Source of the DNA: CAVVDT01 sp963747005
GTDB taxonomy: Bacteria > Pseudomonadota > Alphaproteobacteria > Rhizobiales > Aestuariivirgaceae
Direction: 5' to 3'
Assembly (NCBI GenBank): GCA_963747005.1
Contig: CAVVDT010000004.1
Span: forward strand, 248,001-312,000
DNA: 64,000 nucleotides
Shown here one piece after another: positions 44,183 to 53,022 of the stretch; the first letter of the stretch is position 1; every line of letters begins with the position of its first letter. The notes under the pieces are model-generated. The model searched no databases. It saw nothing but the letters and a program-made list of their open reading frames with translations, and was not told the DNA's origin. Position numbers and translations under genes: made by a program.

Positions 44183-45194
44183 GACAGCCCCTGTTTCGCC
44201 CAACCTGACCCTCGTCGTGCCGGATGAGGCCGGCAACGAACGCCTCGACCGGCTGCTGGCTTCGACATTTCCCGAGGTGAGCCGGGCCCGCTTCCAGGCC
44301 CTCATCGCCGGTGGCGCCGTCACCGTGGACGGGCGGACCATAGTGGAGGCCCGGCACCGGGTCAAACCCGGCGTCGGCGTCAGCGTTGCCCTGCCCGCAC
44401 CGCTTCCCGCCGCCCCGGCGGGCGAAACAATCGCCCTCGATATCCTGCACGAGGACGCCGATCTCATCGTCATCGACAAGCCGGCCGGCCTCGTCGTCCA
44501 CCCCGCCGCCGGCAACTGGACCGGCACCCTGGTCAACGCCCTCATCGCCCATTGCGGCGAGGGCCTTTCAGGCGTCGGCGGCGTCAGGCGGCCGGGCATC
44601 GTGCACCGCCTCGACAAGGATACCTCCGGCATCCTGGTGGTGGCCAAGAACGAACGCACGCTGAAGGGTCTTCAGGCCCAGTTCGCCGCCCACGGCCGCG
44701 ACGGGCTGTTGAAGCGCGCTTACCTCGCCTTCGTGTGGGGCCGGCCGGAACGCGCCTCGGGGTCGGTTGATGCCCCCATCGGCCGCCACCCGCAGCACCG
44801 CACCAAAATGGCCGTCAGGCCCCGCGACGGGCGCGCCGCCATCACCCGCTACCGGGTGATCGAAAGCTATCCGGCCGGCGCCGAACGACCCGTGGCAAGC
44901 CTCGTGCGCTGCGAGCTGGAAACCGGCCGTACCCACCAGATCAGGGTCCACATGGCCCATATCGGGCATCCGCTCCTGGGCGATGCGACCTATGGCACCG
45001 GCTTCAGGACCGCCGCCAGCCGCCTCGACCAGCGTGCGCGGGCAGCGCTCGAGACCCTCGATCGCCAGGCGCTGCATGCCGCCGAACTGGGCTTCCGTCA
45101 TCCCGCGACGGGTGAGGACATGCTGTTTCACTCAAGCCTGCCCGCCGACCTCGGCAGGCTGGGCAAGGCGCTCAAGAATTTGACGTTGACGTAA
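44181..45194 (+). CDS. RluA/RluD-family 23S rRNA pseudouridine synthase
   Basis: 337 residues: N-terminal S4 RNA-binding domain (LDRLLASTFPEVSRARFQALI), then the catalytic domain with HRLDKDTSG (Asp145). The family isomerises uridines in 23S rRNA helix 69 (RluD) or related sites. The start at 44181 gives a normal N-terminus and its ATG overlaps the ATG of the divergent DUF6476 gene. rpoH follows 143 bp downstream. Confidence 0.88.
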   Translation: MTAPVSPNLTLVVPDEAGNERLDRLLASTFPEVSRARFQALIAGGAVTVDGRTIVEARHRVKPGVGVSVALPAPLPAAPAGETIALDILHEDADLIVIDKPAGLVVHPAAGNWTGTLVNALIAHCGEGLSGVGGVRRPGIVHRLDKDTSGILVVAKNERTLKGLQAQFAAHGRDGLLKRAYLAFVWGRPERASGSVDAPIGRHPQHRTKMAVRPRDGRAAITRYRVIESYPAGAERPVASLVRCELETGRTHQIRVHMAHIGHPLLGDATYGTGFRTAASRLDQRARAALETLDRQALHAAELGFRHPATGEDMLFHSSLPADLGRLGKALKNLTLT

Positions 45195-45337
45195 ACATCA
45201 TGCGAACGTGAGCGAAAGTTAAGAGGACTTTTGCCCCCTTTTGGTCTACAAAGGAACGAATTGCGTACTTATATGCTTCGGGCGGTTCGGCGTGAAAGCG
45301 GAAATCCACCCGAGCCGCCTCGTGAAGGGGAACAACA

Positions 45338-46234
45338 ATGGCCAAGACAGCAGCTTCCACCCTGCCATCGATCACCGCCGGTGAAGGCGGGCTCAACCGC
45401 TATCTCGCCGAGATCCGCCGTTTCCCCATGCTGCGGCCGGACGAGGAATACACCCTCGCCAAGCAATGGCGCGAGGACGGCGACCGCGAGGCCGCCCATC
45501 GGCTGGTCACCAGCCACCTGCGTCTGGTGGCCAAGATCGCCATGGGCTATCGCGGCTACGGCCTGCCCATTTCCGAGATCATCTCCGAAGGCAATGTCGG
45601 CCTCATGCAGGCCGTCAAGCGGTTCGAACCGGAGCGCGGCTTTCGCCTCGCGACCTACGCCATGTGGTGGATCAGGGCCTCGATCCAGGAGTTCATCCTG
45701 CGCTCGTGGTCGCTGGTCAAGATGGGCACCACCGCCAGCCAGAAGAAGCTGTTCTTCAACCTGAGGAAGGTGAAGGGGCAGATCCAGGCGCTGGAGGACG
45801 GCGACCTGCGCCCCGATCAGGTGAGCGAGATCGCCACGCGACTGGGTGTGCCCGAAGCCGACGTCATCTCCATGAACCGCCGCCTGTCGGGCGATGCCTC
45901 GCTCAATTCCCCGGTCAGGGCCGATTCCGAAGGCGAATGGCAGGACTGGCTGGTCGATGACGCCGACAACCAGGAGACCGTCCTCGCCGAGAACGAGGAA
46001 CTGGAGCAGCGCGTCGGCCTTCTCCACAAGGCCATGGCGAAGCTCAACGAGCGCGAGCGCCGTGTCTTTGAGGCCCGCCGCCTTGCCGAGGACCCCCTGA
46101 CGCTGGAAGACCTGTCGCAGGAGTTCGGCGTGTCGCGCGAGCGCATTCGCCAGATCGAGGTGCGGGCCTTTGAAAAGGTGCAAAAAGCCGTGCGCGCCTC
46201 GGCCCGCGAGGCCGCCACGGCAGGCGCTGCCTGA
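45338..46234 (+). CDS. rpoH: RNA polymerase sigma factor RpoH (sigma-32)
   Basis: 298 residues. Region 2 has YLAEIRRFPML and SEGNVGLMQAVKRFEPERGFRLATYAMWWIRA; the RpoH-specific box QKKLFFNLRK is at 135-144; region 4 HTH reads LTLEDLSQEFGVSRERIRQIE. It directs heat-shock transcription. Alphaproteobacteria often have a second rpoH copy elsewhere. A GTGAAGGGGAA sequence precedes the ATG. The rluD-rpoH order is conserved in the class. Confidence 0.96.
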   Translation: MAKTAASTLPSITAGEGGLNRYLAEIRRFPMLRPDEEYTLAKQWREDGDREAAHRLVTSHLRLVAKIAMGYRGYGLPISEIISEGNVGLMQAVKRFEPERGFRLATYAMWWIRASIQEFILRSWSLVKMGTTASQKKLFFNLRKVKGQIQALEDGDLRPDQVSEIATRLGVPEADVISMNRRLSGDASLNSPVRADSEGEWQDWLVDDADNQETVLAENEELEQRVGLLHKAMAKLNERERRVFEARRLAEDPLTLEDLSQEFGVSRERIRQIEVRAFEKVQKAVRASAREAATAGAA

Positions 46235-46336
46235 ACCGCAAGGGGCGAAGGGCGTGCGATCAAGCCAGTGGCGTTGCGATGCAGAGCACTGCTAATATGG
46301 CCTTCACCTTGACCCTGATACTCGACAGGCCCTTGC

Positions 46337-47227
46337 ATGCAGCACTTGAGCGAAGCCCAAAGGAACGCCTTCTGGCGTGACGGTTATCTGCTGGTCGAAG
46401 ACGTCGCCGATGCGGCATTGCTGGCCGATTTGCGCCGCGACTTCGATGCCTGGGTGGACGAAAGCCGCAGCCGTACCGCGCCATGGGGAGAAACCGCAGA
46501 CGGGCGTCCGCGCTTCGATCTCGAAGTGAAGAACCACCGCGCTGACCATCCCGCCCTCAGGCGCGTCAACTCGCCCACCGAGGTGTCGGACGCCTACAAG
46601 CGCGCCATGGCTGCTTCGAAGATGACCGACATCGTGGCCGAACTGATCGGGCCGAACGTCAAGTTCCATCATTCCAAGATCAATTCCAAGCTTCCCGGCG
46701 CCGCCACCGAGGTGAAGTGGCATCAGGATTTCCCCTTCACGCCCCACACCAACGACGACATCGTCACCGCCCTCCTCTTCGTCGATGAGGTGACTGCCGA
46801 CAACGGCCCGCTGGAAATCGTCGCCGGCAGTCATCGGGGCGAAATCCACTCCTTGTGGAAGGACGATGTCTTCACCGCCGCCGTCGCCGAAGACGTGGCC
46901 GCGAAAAGCCGCCGCCAGGCGGTGCGCTGCCTCGGGCCGGCCGGTGCCTGCTGCTTCATGCACACCCGCCTGCTGCACGGCTCGGCCCCCAACAATTCCG
47001 AGCGGCCGCGCACGCTGTTCATTTCCGTCTACAGCGCCGAGGACGCCATTCCCCTCTCCCCCAATCCGGTGCCGAGCAGCATGCAGGGCCTGGTGGTGGC
47101 GGGAGAGCGGACCGGCAAGGCGCGTAGCGTTGCCTTCGATGTGCGGCTGCCGCAGCTTCCCTCGACCGCTTCCTTCTTCGACCAGCAGACGTCCGCTCAA
47201 GGCGCCGCCAAGGACTATTCGTTCTGA
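46337..47227 (+). CDS. Phytanoyl-CoA dioxygenase (PhyH) family protein
   Basis: 296 residues of the Fe(II)/2-oxoglutarate oxygenase superfamily. Iron ligands: His129 and Asp131 (WHQDFPF) and His214 (RLLHGSAPNN); Arg225 can bind 2-oxoglutarate. Close groups hydroxylate small molecules such as ectoine or halogenate amino acids; the substrate here is unknown. No linked biosynthetic genes are visible. Confidence 0.87.
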   Translation: MQHLSEAQRNAFWRDGYLLVEDVADAALLADLRRDFDAWVDESRSRTAPWGETADGRPRFDLEVKNHRADHPALRRVNSPTEVSDAYKRAMAASKMTDIVAELIGPNVKFHHSKINSKLPGAATEVKWHQDFPFTPHTNDDIVTALLFVDEVTADNGPLEIVAGSHRGEIHSLWKDDVFTAAVAEDVAAKSRRQAVRCLGPAGACCFMHTRLLHGSAPNNSERPRTLFISVYSAEDAIPLSPNPVPSSMQGLVVAGERTGKARSVAFDVRLPQLPSTASFFDQQTSAQGAAKDYSF

Positions 47228-47369
47228 GTGGCACCGGACCCGTGTCCGAACGGGTCTCGCGAATTGCGCCTGTCGCGTTAACACGCCATAGACCATCGAT
47301 TGTCATTTGCGCGCGTTTCTTCGCTTCTTCATAGATTGTAGGTTGTTGTTGCTCATATTGCCCTTTCAG

Positions 47370-48935
47370 ATGGCAACAACGATGAAAACAACCCCCCGCC
47401 ACGGATCGCTCCTGATCGCGCTGGCGCTGTGCCTTGCGGTGGCGGGATTCCTCGCCCTGATGGTCATTCTCGAGCTGAGACAGATGCACGTTGTGATCGG
47501 GGTCCTCCTCTGTATCGCGGTGGCAGGGCTGGCGGTGGGGCTTGCCTGCCTCATCTGGCGCGCTCGCCGGGAGGAAATCCGGCTGGCGAAACTGTCGCAA
47601 CTGGACGGCCTGACCAGACTTGCCCATCGCGACGCCTTCATCGATCGCCTGACGAACCTGACGACGCAGACCGAATCCGCCGAATCAGGGTTCACCGTCA
47701 TGTTCATCGACATTCGCCGCTTTTCTGAGATCAACCGGCTGTATGGCCTGGAAGCAGCCGATCATGTCCTGCGCATCATCGCCGACCGCCTGAAGTCGCT
47801 CAGCAAGATCGCAGGATGGCTGGCCCGCATCGGCGGCGATCAGTTCGCGGTGGTTTTCGAAGGCCTAGGCAGTGAAGCCGCGGCCATCGCCCGTGCCGGC
47901 GGCATGCTCGAACGCATTCGCCTGCCCATCGCCTGGCAGGACAATCAACTGCGTGTCTCGGCCAATATCGGCCTGGCCATCGCCCCGCGCCACGGTCGCG
48001 ACCGCAACGCCTTGATGAAGCGCGCGGATCTGGCCCTCCAGCACGCCAAGGACCTCGGAGCCAACCAGATAGCAGTGTTCACCATGGCCTCAGGCCAGCA
48101 CTACGAAGCCCGCCTCGCCCTCGAGCGCCTGGTCATGGACGCGGCAGACGACAAGGGCTTTTCGCTGCATTATCAGCCGGTCATCGACATGAAGACCTCC
48201 AGGATCGCCGGCTTCGAGGCCCTGTTGCGCCTTGCCGATCCCGAAGGTCGCCATGTATCGCCCGCCGACTTCGTGCCGATACTCGAACATCTGGGCAGGA
48301 TCGACGATGTCGGCCGCTGGGTCATCGAGCGGGCCTGCGCCTTTGCCCGCCATTGGCCGGACGGCGTCAAGGTGGCGGTCAACCTGTCGCCGTTGCAATT
48401 CGGCTCGGGCAACCTGCCGGACGATGTGGCTGAAATTCTCGAAAGGACCGGCTGCCCGGCGCACCGGCTGGAGCTGGAGGTGACGGAAAACCTGGTGCTC
48501 GATCGTTCGCACCATGTGAAGGACCAGCTCGACAATCTTCAGCACATGGGCATCGCCATCGTGCTCGACGATTTCGGCACCGGCTATTCGAGCCTCAGCT
48601 ATCTGTGCCAGTTCGCCTTCGACAAGATCAAGATCGATCAGGGTTTCATTCGCGGCGCCGGACAATCGCAGCGCGCGCTCGGCATCTTGCGCACCATCGC
48701 TGCGCTGGCCCGCCGCTTCGACATCGAAGTGACTGCCGAAGGGGTTGAAACCCTCAAGCATGCCGAACTGGTGCGGAGACTGAAATGCCGCTTCGCGCAG
48801 GGCTATCTGTTCAGCCGCCCGGTGCCGGAGACCGAAGTCGCCGACCTCATCCTGCGCGACTATGCCAGCGAGATCGCGTCACAGGCACCCAACCTGCCGC
48901 GCCAGCGTCCGCATCTGAGGATCGTGGGCAAATAG
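47370..48935 (+). CDS. Membrane GGDEF-EAL protein, probable c-di-GMP phosphodiesterase
   Basis: 521 residues: two transmembrane helices (about 12-65), a GGDEF domain with degenerate active site (IGGDQF in place of GGDEF; about 80-250) and an EAL domain (about 265-510). EAL catalytic residues are present: FEALLRL, AVNLSPLQ, ELEVTEN, DDFGTGYSS, KIDQGFI, EGVET, and AQGYLFS. It therefore likely degrades c-di-GMP, with the GGDEF part possibly regulatory. ATG 47370 is chosen; a TTG at 47307 is in frame. Adhesin and pilin genes lie 5-15 kb away. Confidence 0.87.
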   Translation: MATTMKTTPRHGSLLIALALCLAVAGFLALMVILELRQMHVVIGVLLCIAVAGLAVGLACLIWRARREEIRLAKLSQLDGLTRLAHRDAFIDRLTNLTTQTESAESGFTVMFIDIRRFSEINRLYGLEAADHVLRIIADRLKSLSKIAGWLARIGGDQFAVVFEGLGSEAAAIARAGGMLERIRLPIAWQDNQLRVSANIGLAIAPRHGRDRNALMKRADLALQHAKDLGANQIAVFTMASGQHYEARLALERLVMDAADDKGFSLHYQPVIDMKTSRIAGFEALLRLADPEGRHVSPADFVPILEHLGRIDDVGRWVIERACAFARHWPDGVKVAVNLSPLQFGSGNLPDDVAEILERTGCPAHRLELEVTENLVLDRSHHVKDQLDNLQHMGIAIVLDDFGTGYSSLSYLCQFAFDKIKIDQGFIRGAGQSQRALGILRTIAALARRFDIEVTAEGVETLKHAELVRRLKCRFAQGYLFSRPVPETEVADLILRDYASEIASQAPNLPRQRPHLRIVGK

Positions 48936-48956
48936 CGTCGGCGACGGGGCTGCCTT

Positions 48957-49016
48957 ATGCCTCCAGCCGTTCCCAGTACCATTTGGCGAGCTTTTCCCAC
49001 ATGGCACCTTTCTCCC
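48957..49016 (-). pseudogene. Displaced 3' end of a RimK-like gene (diverged copy)
   Basis: On the minus strand this reads REKGAMWEKLAKWYWERLEA plus stop, almost the same as the last 20 residues of the intact RimK-like protein encoded at 55846-57306 (SEKDAVWEKLAKWYWDRLEA). DNA identity is roughly 85% over the last ~50 bp. No upstream part of the gene is present. It is the other boundary of the inserted segment. Confidence 0.8.
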
Positions 49017-49158
49017 GACAGGAGGATAGAAGTTAGTGGATGCATGGACGGGAGCCAGTGCAGTAATGTACCCTTAAGAATGAGTTAGCCGTGGCCGCGG
49101 CATCTTTATGATTGCCCCTTGCCTAGAACAAAATAAGAACATATGATCGATTGAAATC

Positions 49159-49917
49159 ATGCCACAAGCGACCGAAATTGAATGGACTGATGCGACGTGG
49201 AATCCCGTGACCGGTTGCACGAAGATCGGCCCCGGTTGTGACAATTGTTACGCGGAGCGCTTTGCCGAGCGTTGGCGCGGCGTTCACGGTCATCCCTATG
49301 AACAGGGGTTTGATCTTCGCCTTTGGCCATCAAGGCTAGGCCAGCCTGCAGCTTGGAAAAAGCCACGGATGATTTTCGTAAACTCGATGAGTGATTTGTT
49401 TCACAAGAAAATCGACCGTGATTATATCAACAGGGTTTTTGACGTGATGGAGTTGGCCAATTGGCACGTCTACCAAGTGCTGACCAAAAGAAGTTCCCTG
49501 ATGCGCAACTTCATTCACAGCCGCTATGGTGGGAATCCTGTCCCGCCCCACATCTGGCTCGGCGTATCGGTCGAAAACGCTGCACATAAGAGCCGAATTG
49601 GACATCTGTGCCAGATCAATTCCGATGCACGGTTTATATCGTTCGAACCTCTACTTGGGCCAATTGGCTCAGTGAATCTTTCGGGTATCGCATGGGCCAT
49701 CGTCGGAGGAGAGAGTGGTCCGAAAGCAAGACCGATGACACCAGCTTGGGCAACTGAATTGCGAGACCGTTGCGCAGGGGCAGGGGTTGCTTTCTTTTTC
49801 AAACAATGGGGTGGCGCTCGTCCAAAATCCGGCGGACGGCTTCTCGACGGCGAAGAGTGGAATGGCTTTCCGTGGCAAATCGTGCCAAGAGAAATTATTT
49901 GCTCATTGCAGAAGTAG
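49159..49917 (+). CDS. DUF5131 (phage Gp37/Gp68-like, three-Cys-motif) family protein
   Basis: 252 residues. The three-cysteine signature TGCTKIGPGCDNCYAER lies at 18-34, followed by DLFHKKID, YQVLTKR and VGGESGPKARPM, all typical of the family, which is related to radical-SAM-like proteins. It is co-encoded with TcmP, its known genomic partner. The function is unproven; frequent presence in phages and defence islands suggests nucleic acid modification. Base composition is lower in GC than the core genome. A TcmP GTG start follows directly on its stop. Confidence 0.85.
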   Translation: MPQATEIEWTDATWNPVTGCTKIGPGCDNCYAERFAERWRGVHGHPYEQGFDLRLWPSRLGQPAAWKKPRMIFVNSMSDLFHKKIDRDYINRVFDVMELANWHVYQVLTKRSSLMRNFIHSRYGGNPVPPHIWLGVSVENAAHKSRIGHLCQINSDARFISFEPLLGPIGSVNLSGIAWAIVGGESGPKARPMTPAWATELRDRCAGAGVAFFFKQWGGARPKSGGRLLDGEEWNGFPWQIVPREIICSLQK

Positions 49918-50392
49918 GTGGAAAAATTGTTCACTGAGATCGAAAAGTACCAAGGACGCGAGCAGTCCTATATCAAGCATTTCTTTTTAAGTGAATACCT
50001 TCGCGCTGCAGCATATAAAACGTTTCAGGGCCGCTCAATGATTTTTAATTTTGTAGATGCATTTGCAGGCCCGTGGCGCACCTCTGACGAGAATTATTCG
50101 GATGCATCTTTTGATCAAGCACTACGCACCCTTGAGGCAGTGCGTGCCGATCTTGACGGCAATAGGCCCGCCAATCGAAAGGTTCGATTTTGTTTTTGCG
50201 AGCGCCGATCAAGTTCCGTTGCTGAGCTTCGAAGTTATGCCAAGAGCCATGGGGAATTCGAGATTCATGTATATCATGGTGAATTTGAAGACAATTTAAA
50301 CAATATTGCTGATGTCTGCCGGGATGGTTTCACGTTCACCTTTATTGATCCGACTGGCTGGAACATCCGATCAGAGCCGATCCTGGAGTTCC
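49918..50392 (+). pseudogene. tcmP, 5' part, interrupted by an IS1595-family element
   Basis: Three-Cys-motif partner protein TcmP: residues such as YIKHFFLSEYLRAAA, FVDAFAGPW and FTFIDPTGW are the family core (methyltransferase-like fold). The GTG start abuts the DUF5131 stop. The coding sequence breaks at the 8-bp duplication GGAGTTCC (50385-50392). Rejoining to 55117 restores the frame (...PILEFLERQRGEF...), giving a protein of about 360 residues. Confidence 0.85.
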
Positions 50393-50687
50393 GGCAACAT
50401 TATACTTGACTTAACACGCTAACTGGCGCATCATGGTTTGCATCAAGAGGAATTGCAGCCATGACCGACATCACCGACCCCATCTTTCACAACGAAACCA
50501 AGGCCGAAGCGCATATCACAGCCTCGCGCTGGCCTGATGGTGCCTATTGCCCGCATTGCGGCTCAACCAATGTGCATTGCATGGCTGGCAAGACCCAGGC
50601 TGGTTATACCAACGGCTTTGATGGCTGACTCTCTGGGGGATTTTCACGTGGGCTGATCCGTGATTTTGGCGCGAGGAGGATTGCGCC

Positions 50688-51197
50688 ATGGGAACAGCGG
50701 TGAAGATGCGGATGGACTATTCGGCTGCGGAACTGCGGCGTCTTGCCAAGGTCTCCAAGGACGCCAACCAGAGCCGACGGCTGTTGTCGTTGGCGGCGGT
50801 GGCGGACGGGATGAGCCGCGAGGATGCGGCCAGGATCGGCGGCATGGATCGGCAGACCTTGCGGGACTGGGTTCACCGCTTCAATACGGCCGGTCCCGAC
50901 GGGCTCAAGGACGCCTGGTGGAGCGGTCCCGAGCCGCGGCTGTCGTCGACCCAGAAGACGGAACTGGCCGAGATTGTCGAGACGGGACCCGATCCTGTTG
51001 TCGACGGCGTGGTGCGCTGGCGGCGTGTCGATCTCCAGAAGGCCATCAAGCAGCGCTTCGGCGTCGACTACCACGAGCGCTACGTCGGAACGCTGTTGAA
51101 GGAACTCGGGTTCTCCCACATGAGCGCACGGCCGCGCCATCCGGCGCAGGACGGTGTGATCGTCGAGGCATATAAAAAAACTTCCCGCACACGCTGA
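50688..51197 (+). CDS. IS630 family transposase, N-terminal frame (orfA), copy 1
   Basis: 169 residues with a helix-turn-helix (SREDAARIGGMDRQTLRDWVHRF) and winged region. It ends soon after an A7 run (51174-51180). A -1 shift at this run would join it to orfB with the sequence KNFPHTLSTHLAGLPKGKPVEIWF, giving one transposase of about 355 residues. This arrangement is known in IS630 elements. Confidence 0.88.
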   Translation: MGTAVKMRMDYSAAELRRLAKVSKDANQSRRLLSLAAVADGMSREDAARIGGMDRQTLRDWVHRFNTAGPDGLKDAWWSGPEPRLSSTQKTELAEIVETGPDPVVDGVVRWRRVDLQKAIKQRFGVDYHERYVGTLLKELGFSHMSARPRHPAQDGVIVEAYKKTSRTR

Positions 51198-51232
51198 GCA
51201 CCCATCTGGCTGGTCTGCCGAAAGGAAAGCCA

Positions 51233-51757
51233 GTGGAGATATGGTTCCAGGACGAAGCCCGCATCGGGCAGAAGAACGGCCTCGTGCGGCAGTGGGCACG
51301 CCGCGGCACGCGGCCTCGCCAGCCTGCCGATCAGCGCTACGAGAGCGCCTACCTGTTCGGTGCAATCTGCCCGGCACGCGGAATCGGCGCAGCACTCGCG
51401 CTGCCCTTCGTCGATACCGAAGCCATGCAGCTTCACCTCGACGAAATCAGCCGCCATGTCGCCAGAGACGCTCACGCCGTGCTTCTGCTCGACCGTGCCG
51501 GATGGCACACCACAGCAAGGCTCAAGGTACCGAAGAACATCACACCAATCTTCCTGCCATCGAGGGCGCCAAAGCTCAACCCGGTCGAGAATATCTGGCA
51601 ATTCCTGCGCGCCAACTGGCTTTCCAACCGGGTCTTCGACGGCTACGAAGCCATCATCGAGGCTGCATGCGAAGCATGGCGCAACCTCATCGCCCAACCC
51701 GACATAATCACATCCATCGGCATGCGAGACTGGGCACACGTCGGTCAATCATCATGA
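51233..51757 (+). CDS. IS630 family transposase, DDE domain (orfB), copy 1
   Basis: 174 residues in the -1 frame relative to orfA. The catalytic triad is visible: Asp in WFQDEARIG, Asp in LLLDRAGWH, and Glu in LNPVENIWQFLR. The ATG-like start at 51233 is probably not used; translation more likely arrives by frameshift from orfA. Confidence 0.88.
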   Translation: MEIWFQDEARIGQKNGLVRQWARRGTRPRQPADQRYESAYLFGAICPARGIGAALALPFVDTEAMQLHLDEISRHVARDAHAVLLLDRAGWHTTARLKVPKNITPIFLPSRAPKLNPVENIWQFLRANWLSNRVFDGYEAIIEAACEAWRNLIAQPDIITSIGMRDWAHVGQSS

Positions 51758-51952
51758 CCGTTGGTATTACTACATCTGTCGCGATTGCCGCGACAAATTC
51801 ACAATTCGCACCGGAACCGTTTTCGAGCGGTCCCATATCCCGCTGCACAAATGGCTTCTTGCCACTCATACCAACGGCTTTGATGGCTGACTCTCTGGGG
51901 GATTTTCACGTGGGCTGATCCGTGATTCTTTGGCGCGAGGAGGATTCGCGCC

Positions 51953-52462
51953 ATGGGAACAGCGGTGAAGATGCGGATGGACTATTCGGCTGCGGAACTG
52001 CGGCGTCTTGCCAAGGTCTCCAAGGACGCCAACCAGAGCCGACGGCTGTTGTCGTTGGCGGCGGTGGCGGACGGGATGAGCCGCGAGGATGCGGCCAGGA
52101 TCGGCGGCATGGATCGGCAGACCTTGCGGGACTGGGTTCACCGCTTCAATACGGCCGGTCCCGACGGGCTCAAGGACGCCTGGTGGAGCGGTCCCGAGCC
52201 GCGGCTGTCGTCGACCCAGAAGACGGAACTGGCCGAGATTGTCGAGACGGGACCCGATCCTGTTGTCGACGGCGTGGTGCGCTGGCGGCGTGTCGATCTC
52301 CAGAAGGCCATCAAGCAGCGCTTCGGCGTCGACTACCACGAGCGCTACGTCGGAACGCTGTTGAAGGAACTCGGGTTCTCCGACATGAGCGCACGGCCGC
52401 GCCATCCGGCGCAGGACGGTGTGATCGTCGAGGCATATAAAAAAACTTCCCGCACACGCTGA
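51953..52462 (+). CDS. IS630 family transposase, N-terminal frame (orfA), copy 2
   Basis: 169 residues, identical to copy 1 except for Asp in place of His near residue 144 (SDMSARP versus SHMSARP). It contains the same A7 shift site at 52439-52445. Confidence 0.88.
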   Translation: MGTAVKMRMDYSAAELRRLAKVSKDANQSRRLLSLAAVADGMSREDAARIGGMDRQTLRDWVHRFNTAGPDGLKDAWWSGPEPRLSSTQKTELAEIVETGPDPVVDGVVRWRRVDLQKAIKQRFGVDYHERYVGTLLKELGFSDMSARPRHPAQDGVIVEAYKKTSRTR

Positions 52463-52497
52463 GCACCCATCTGGCTGGTCTGCCGAAAGGAAAGCCA

Positions 52498-53022
52498 GTG
52501 GAGATATGGTTCCAGGACGAAGCCCGCATCGGGCAGAAGAACGGCCTCGTGCGGCAGTGGGCACGCCGCGGCACGCGGCCTCGCCAGCCTGCCGATCAGC
52601 GCTACGAGAGCGCCTACCTGTTCGGTGCAATCTGCCCGGCACGCGGAATCGGCGCAGCACTCGCGCTGCCCTTCGTCGATACCGAAGCCATGCAGCTTCA
52701 CCTCGACGAAATCAGCCGCCATGTCGCCAGAGACGCTCACGCCGTGCTTCTGCTCGACCGTGCCGGATGGCACACCACAGCAAGGCTCAAGGTACCGAAG
52801 AACATCACACCAATCTTCCTGCCATCGAGGGCGCCAGAGCTCAACCCGGTCGAGAATATCTGGCAATTCCTGCGCGCCAACTGGCTTTCCAACCGGGTCT
52901 TCGACGGCTACGAAGCCATCATCGAGGCTGCATGCGAAGCATGGCGCAACCTCATCGCCCAACCCGACATAATCACATCCATCGGCATGCGAGACTGGGC
53001 ACACGTCGGTCAATCATCATGA
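52498..53022 (+). CDS. IS630 family transposase, DDE domain (orfB), copy 2
   Basis: 174 residues, identical to copy 1 except for Glu in place of Lys in the APELNPVEN stretch, which is the form usual for IS630 transposases. The DDE residues are intact, so this copy may be the active one. Confidence 0.88.
   Translation: MEIWFQDEARIGQKNGLVRQWARRGTRPRQPADQRYESAYLFGAICPARGIGAALALPFVDTEAMQLHLDEISRHVARDAHAVLLLDRAGWHTTARLKVPKNITPIFLPSRAPELNPVENIWQFLRANWLSNRVFDGYEAIIEAACEAWRNLIAQPDIITSIGMRDWAHVGQSS

Larger units (their letters stand above)
50607..51766 (+). mobile_element. IS630-family insertion sequence, copy 1
   Basis: 1160 bp. The ends are TACCAACGG and its exact complement CCGTTGGTA, with imperfect similarity further in (TGATG, TGAC blocks). 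It is flanked by TTA on both sides (50604-50606, 51767-51769). It differs from copy 2 by two small indels near 50670 and about two substitutions in coding sequence. Confidence 0.9.
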
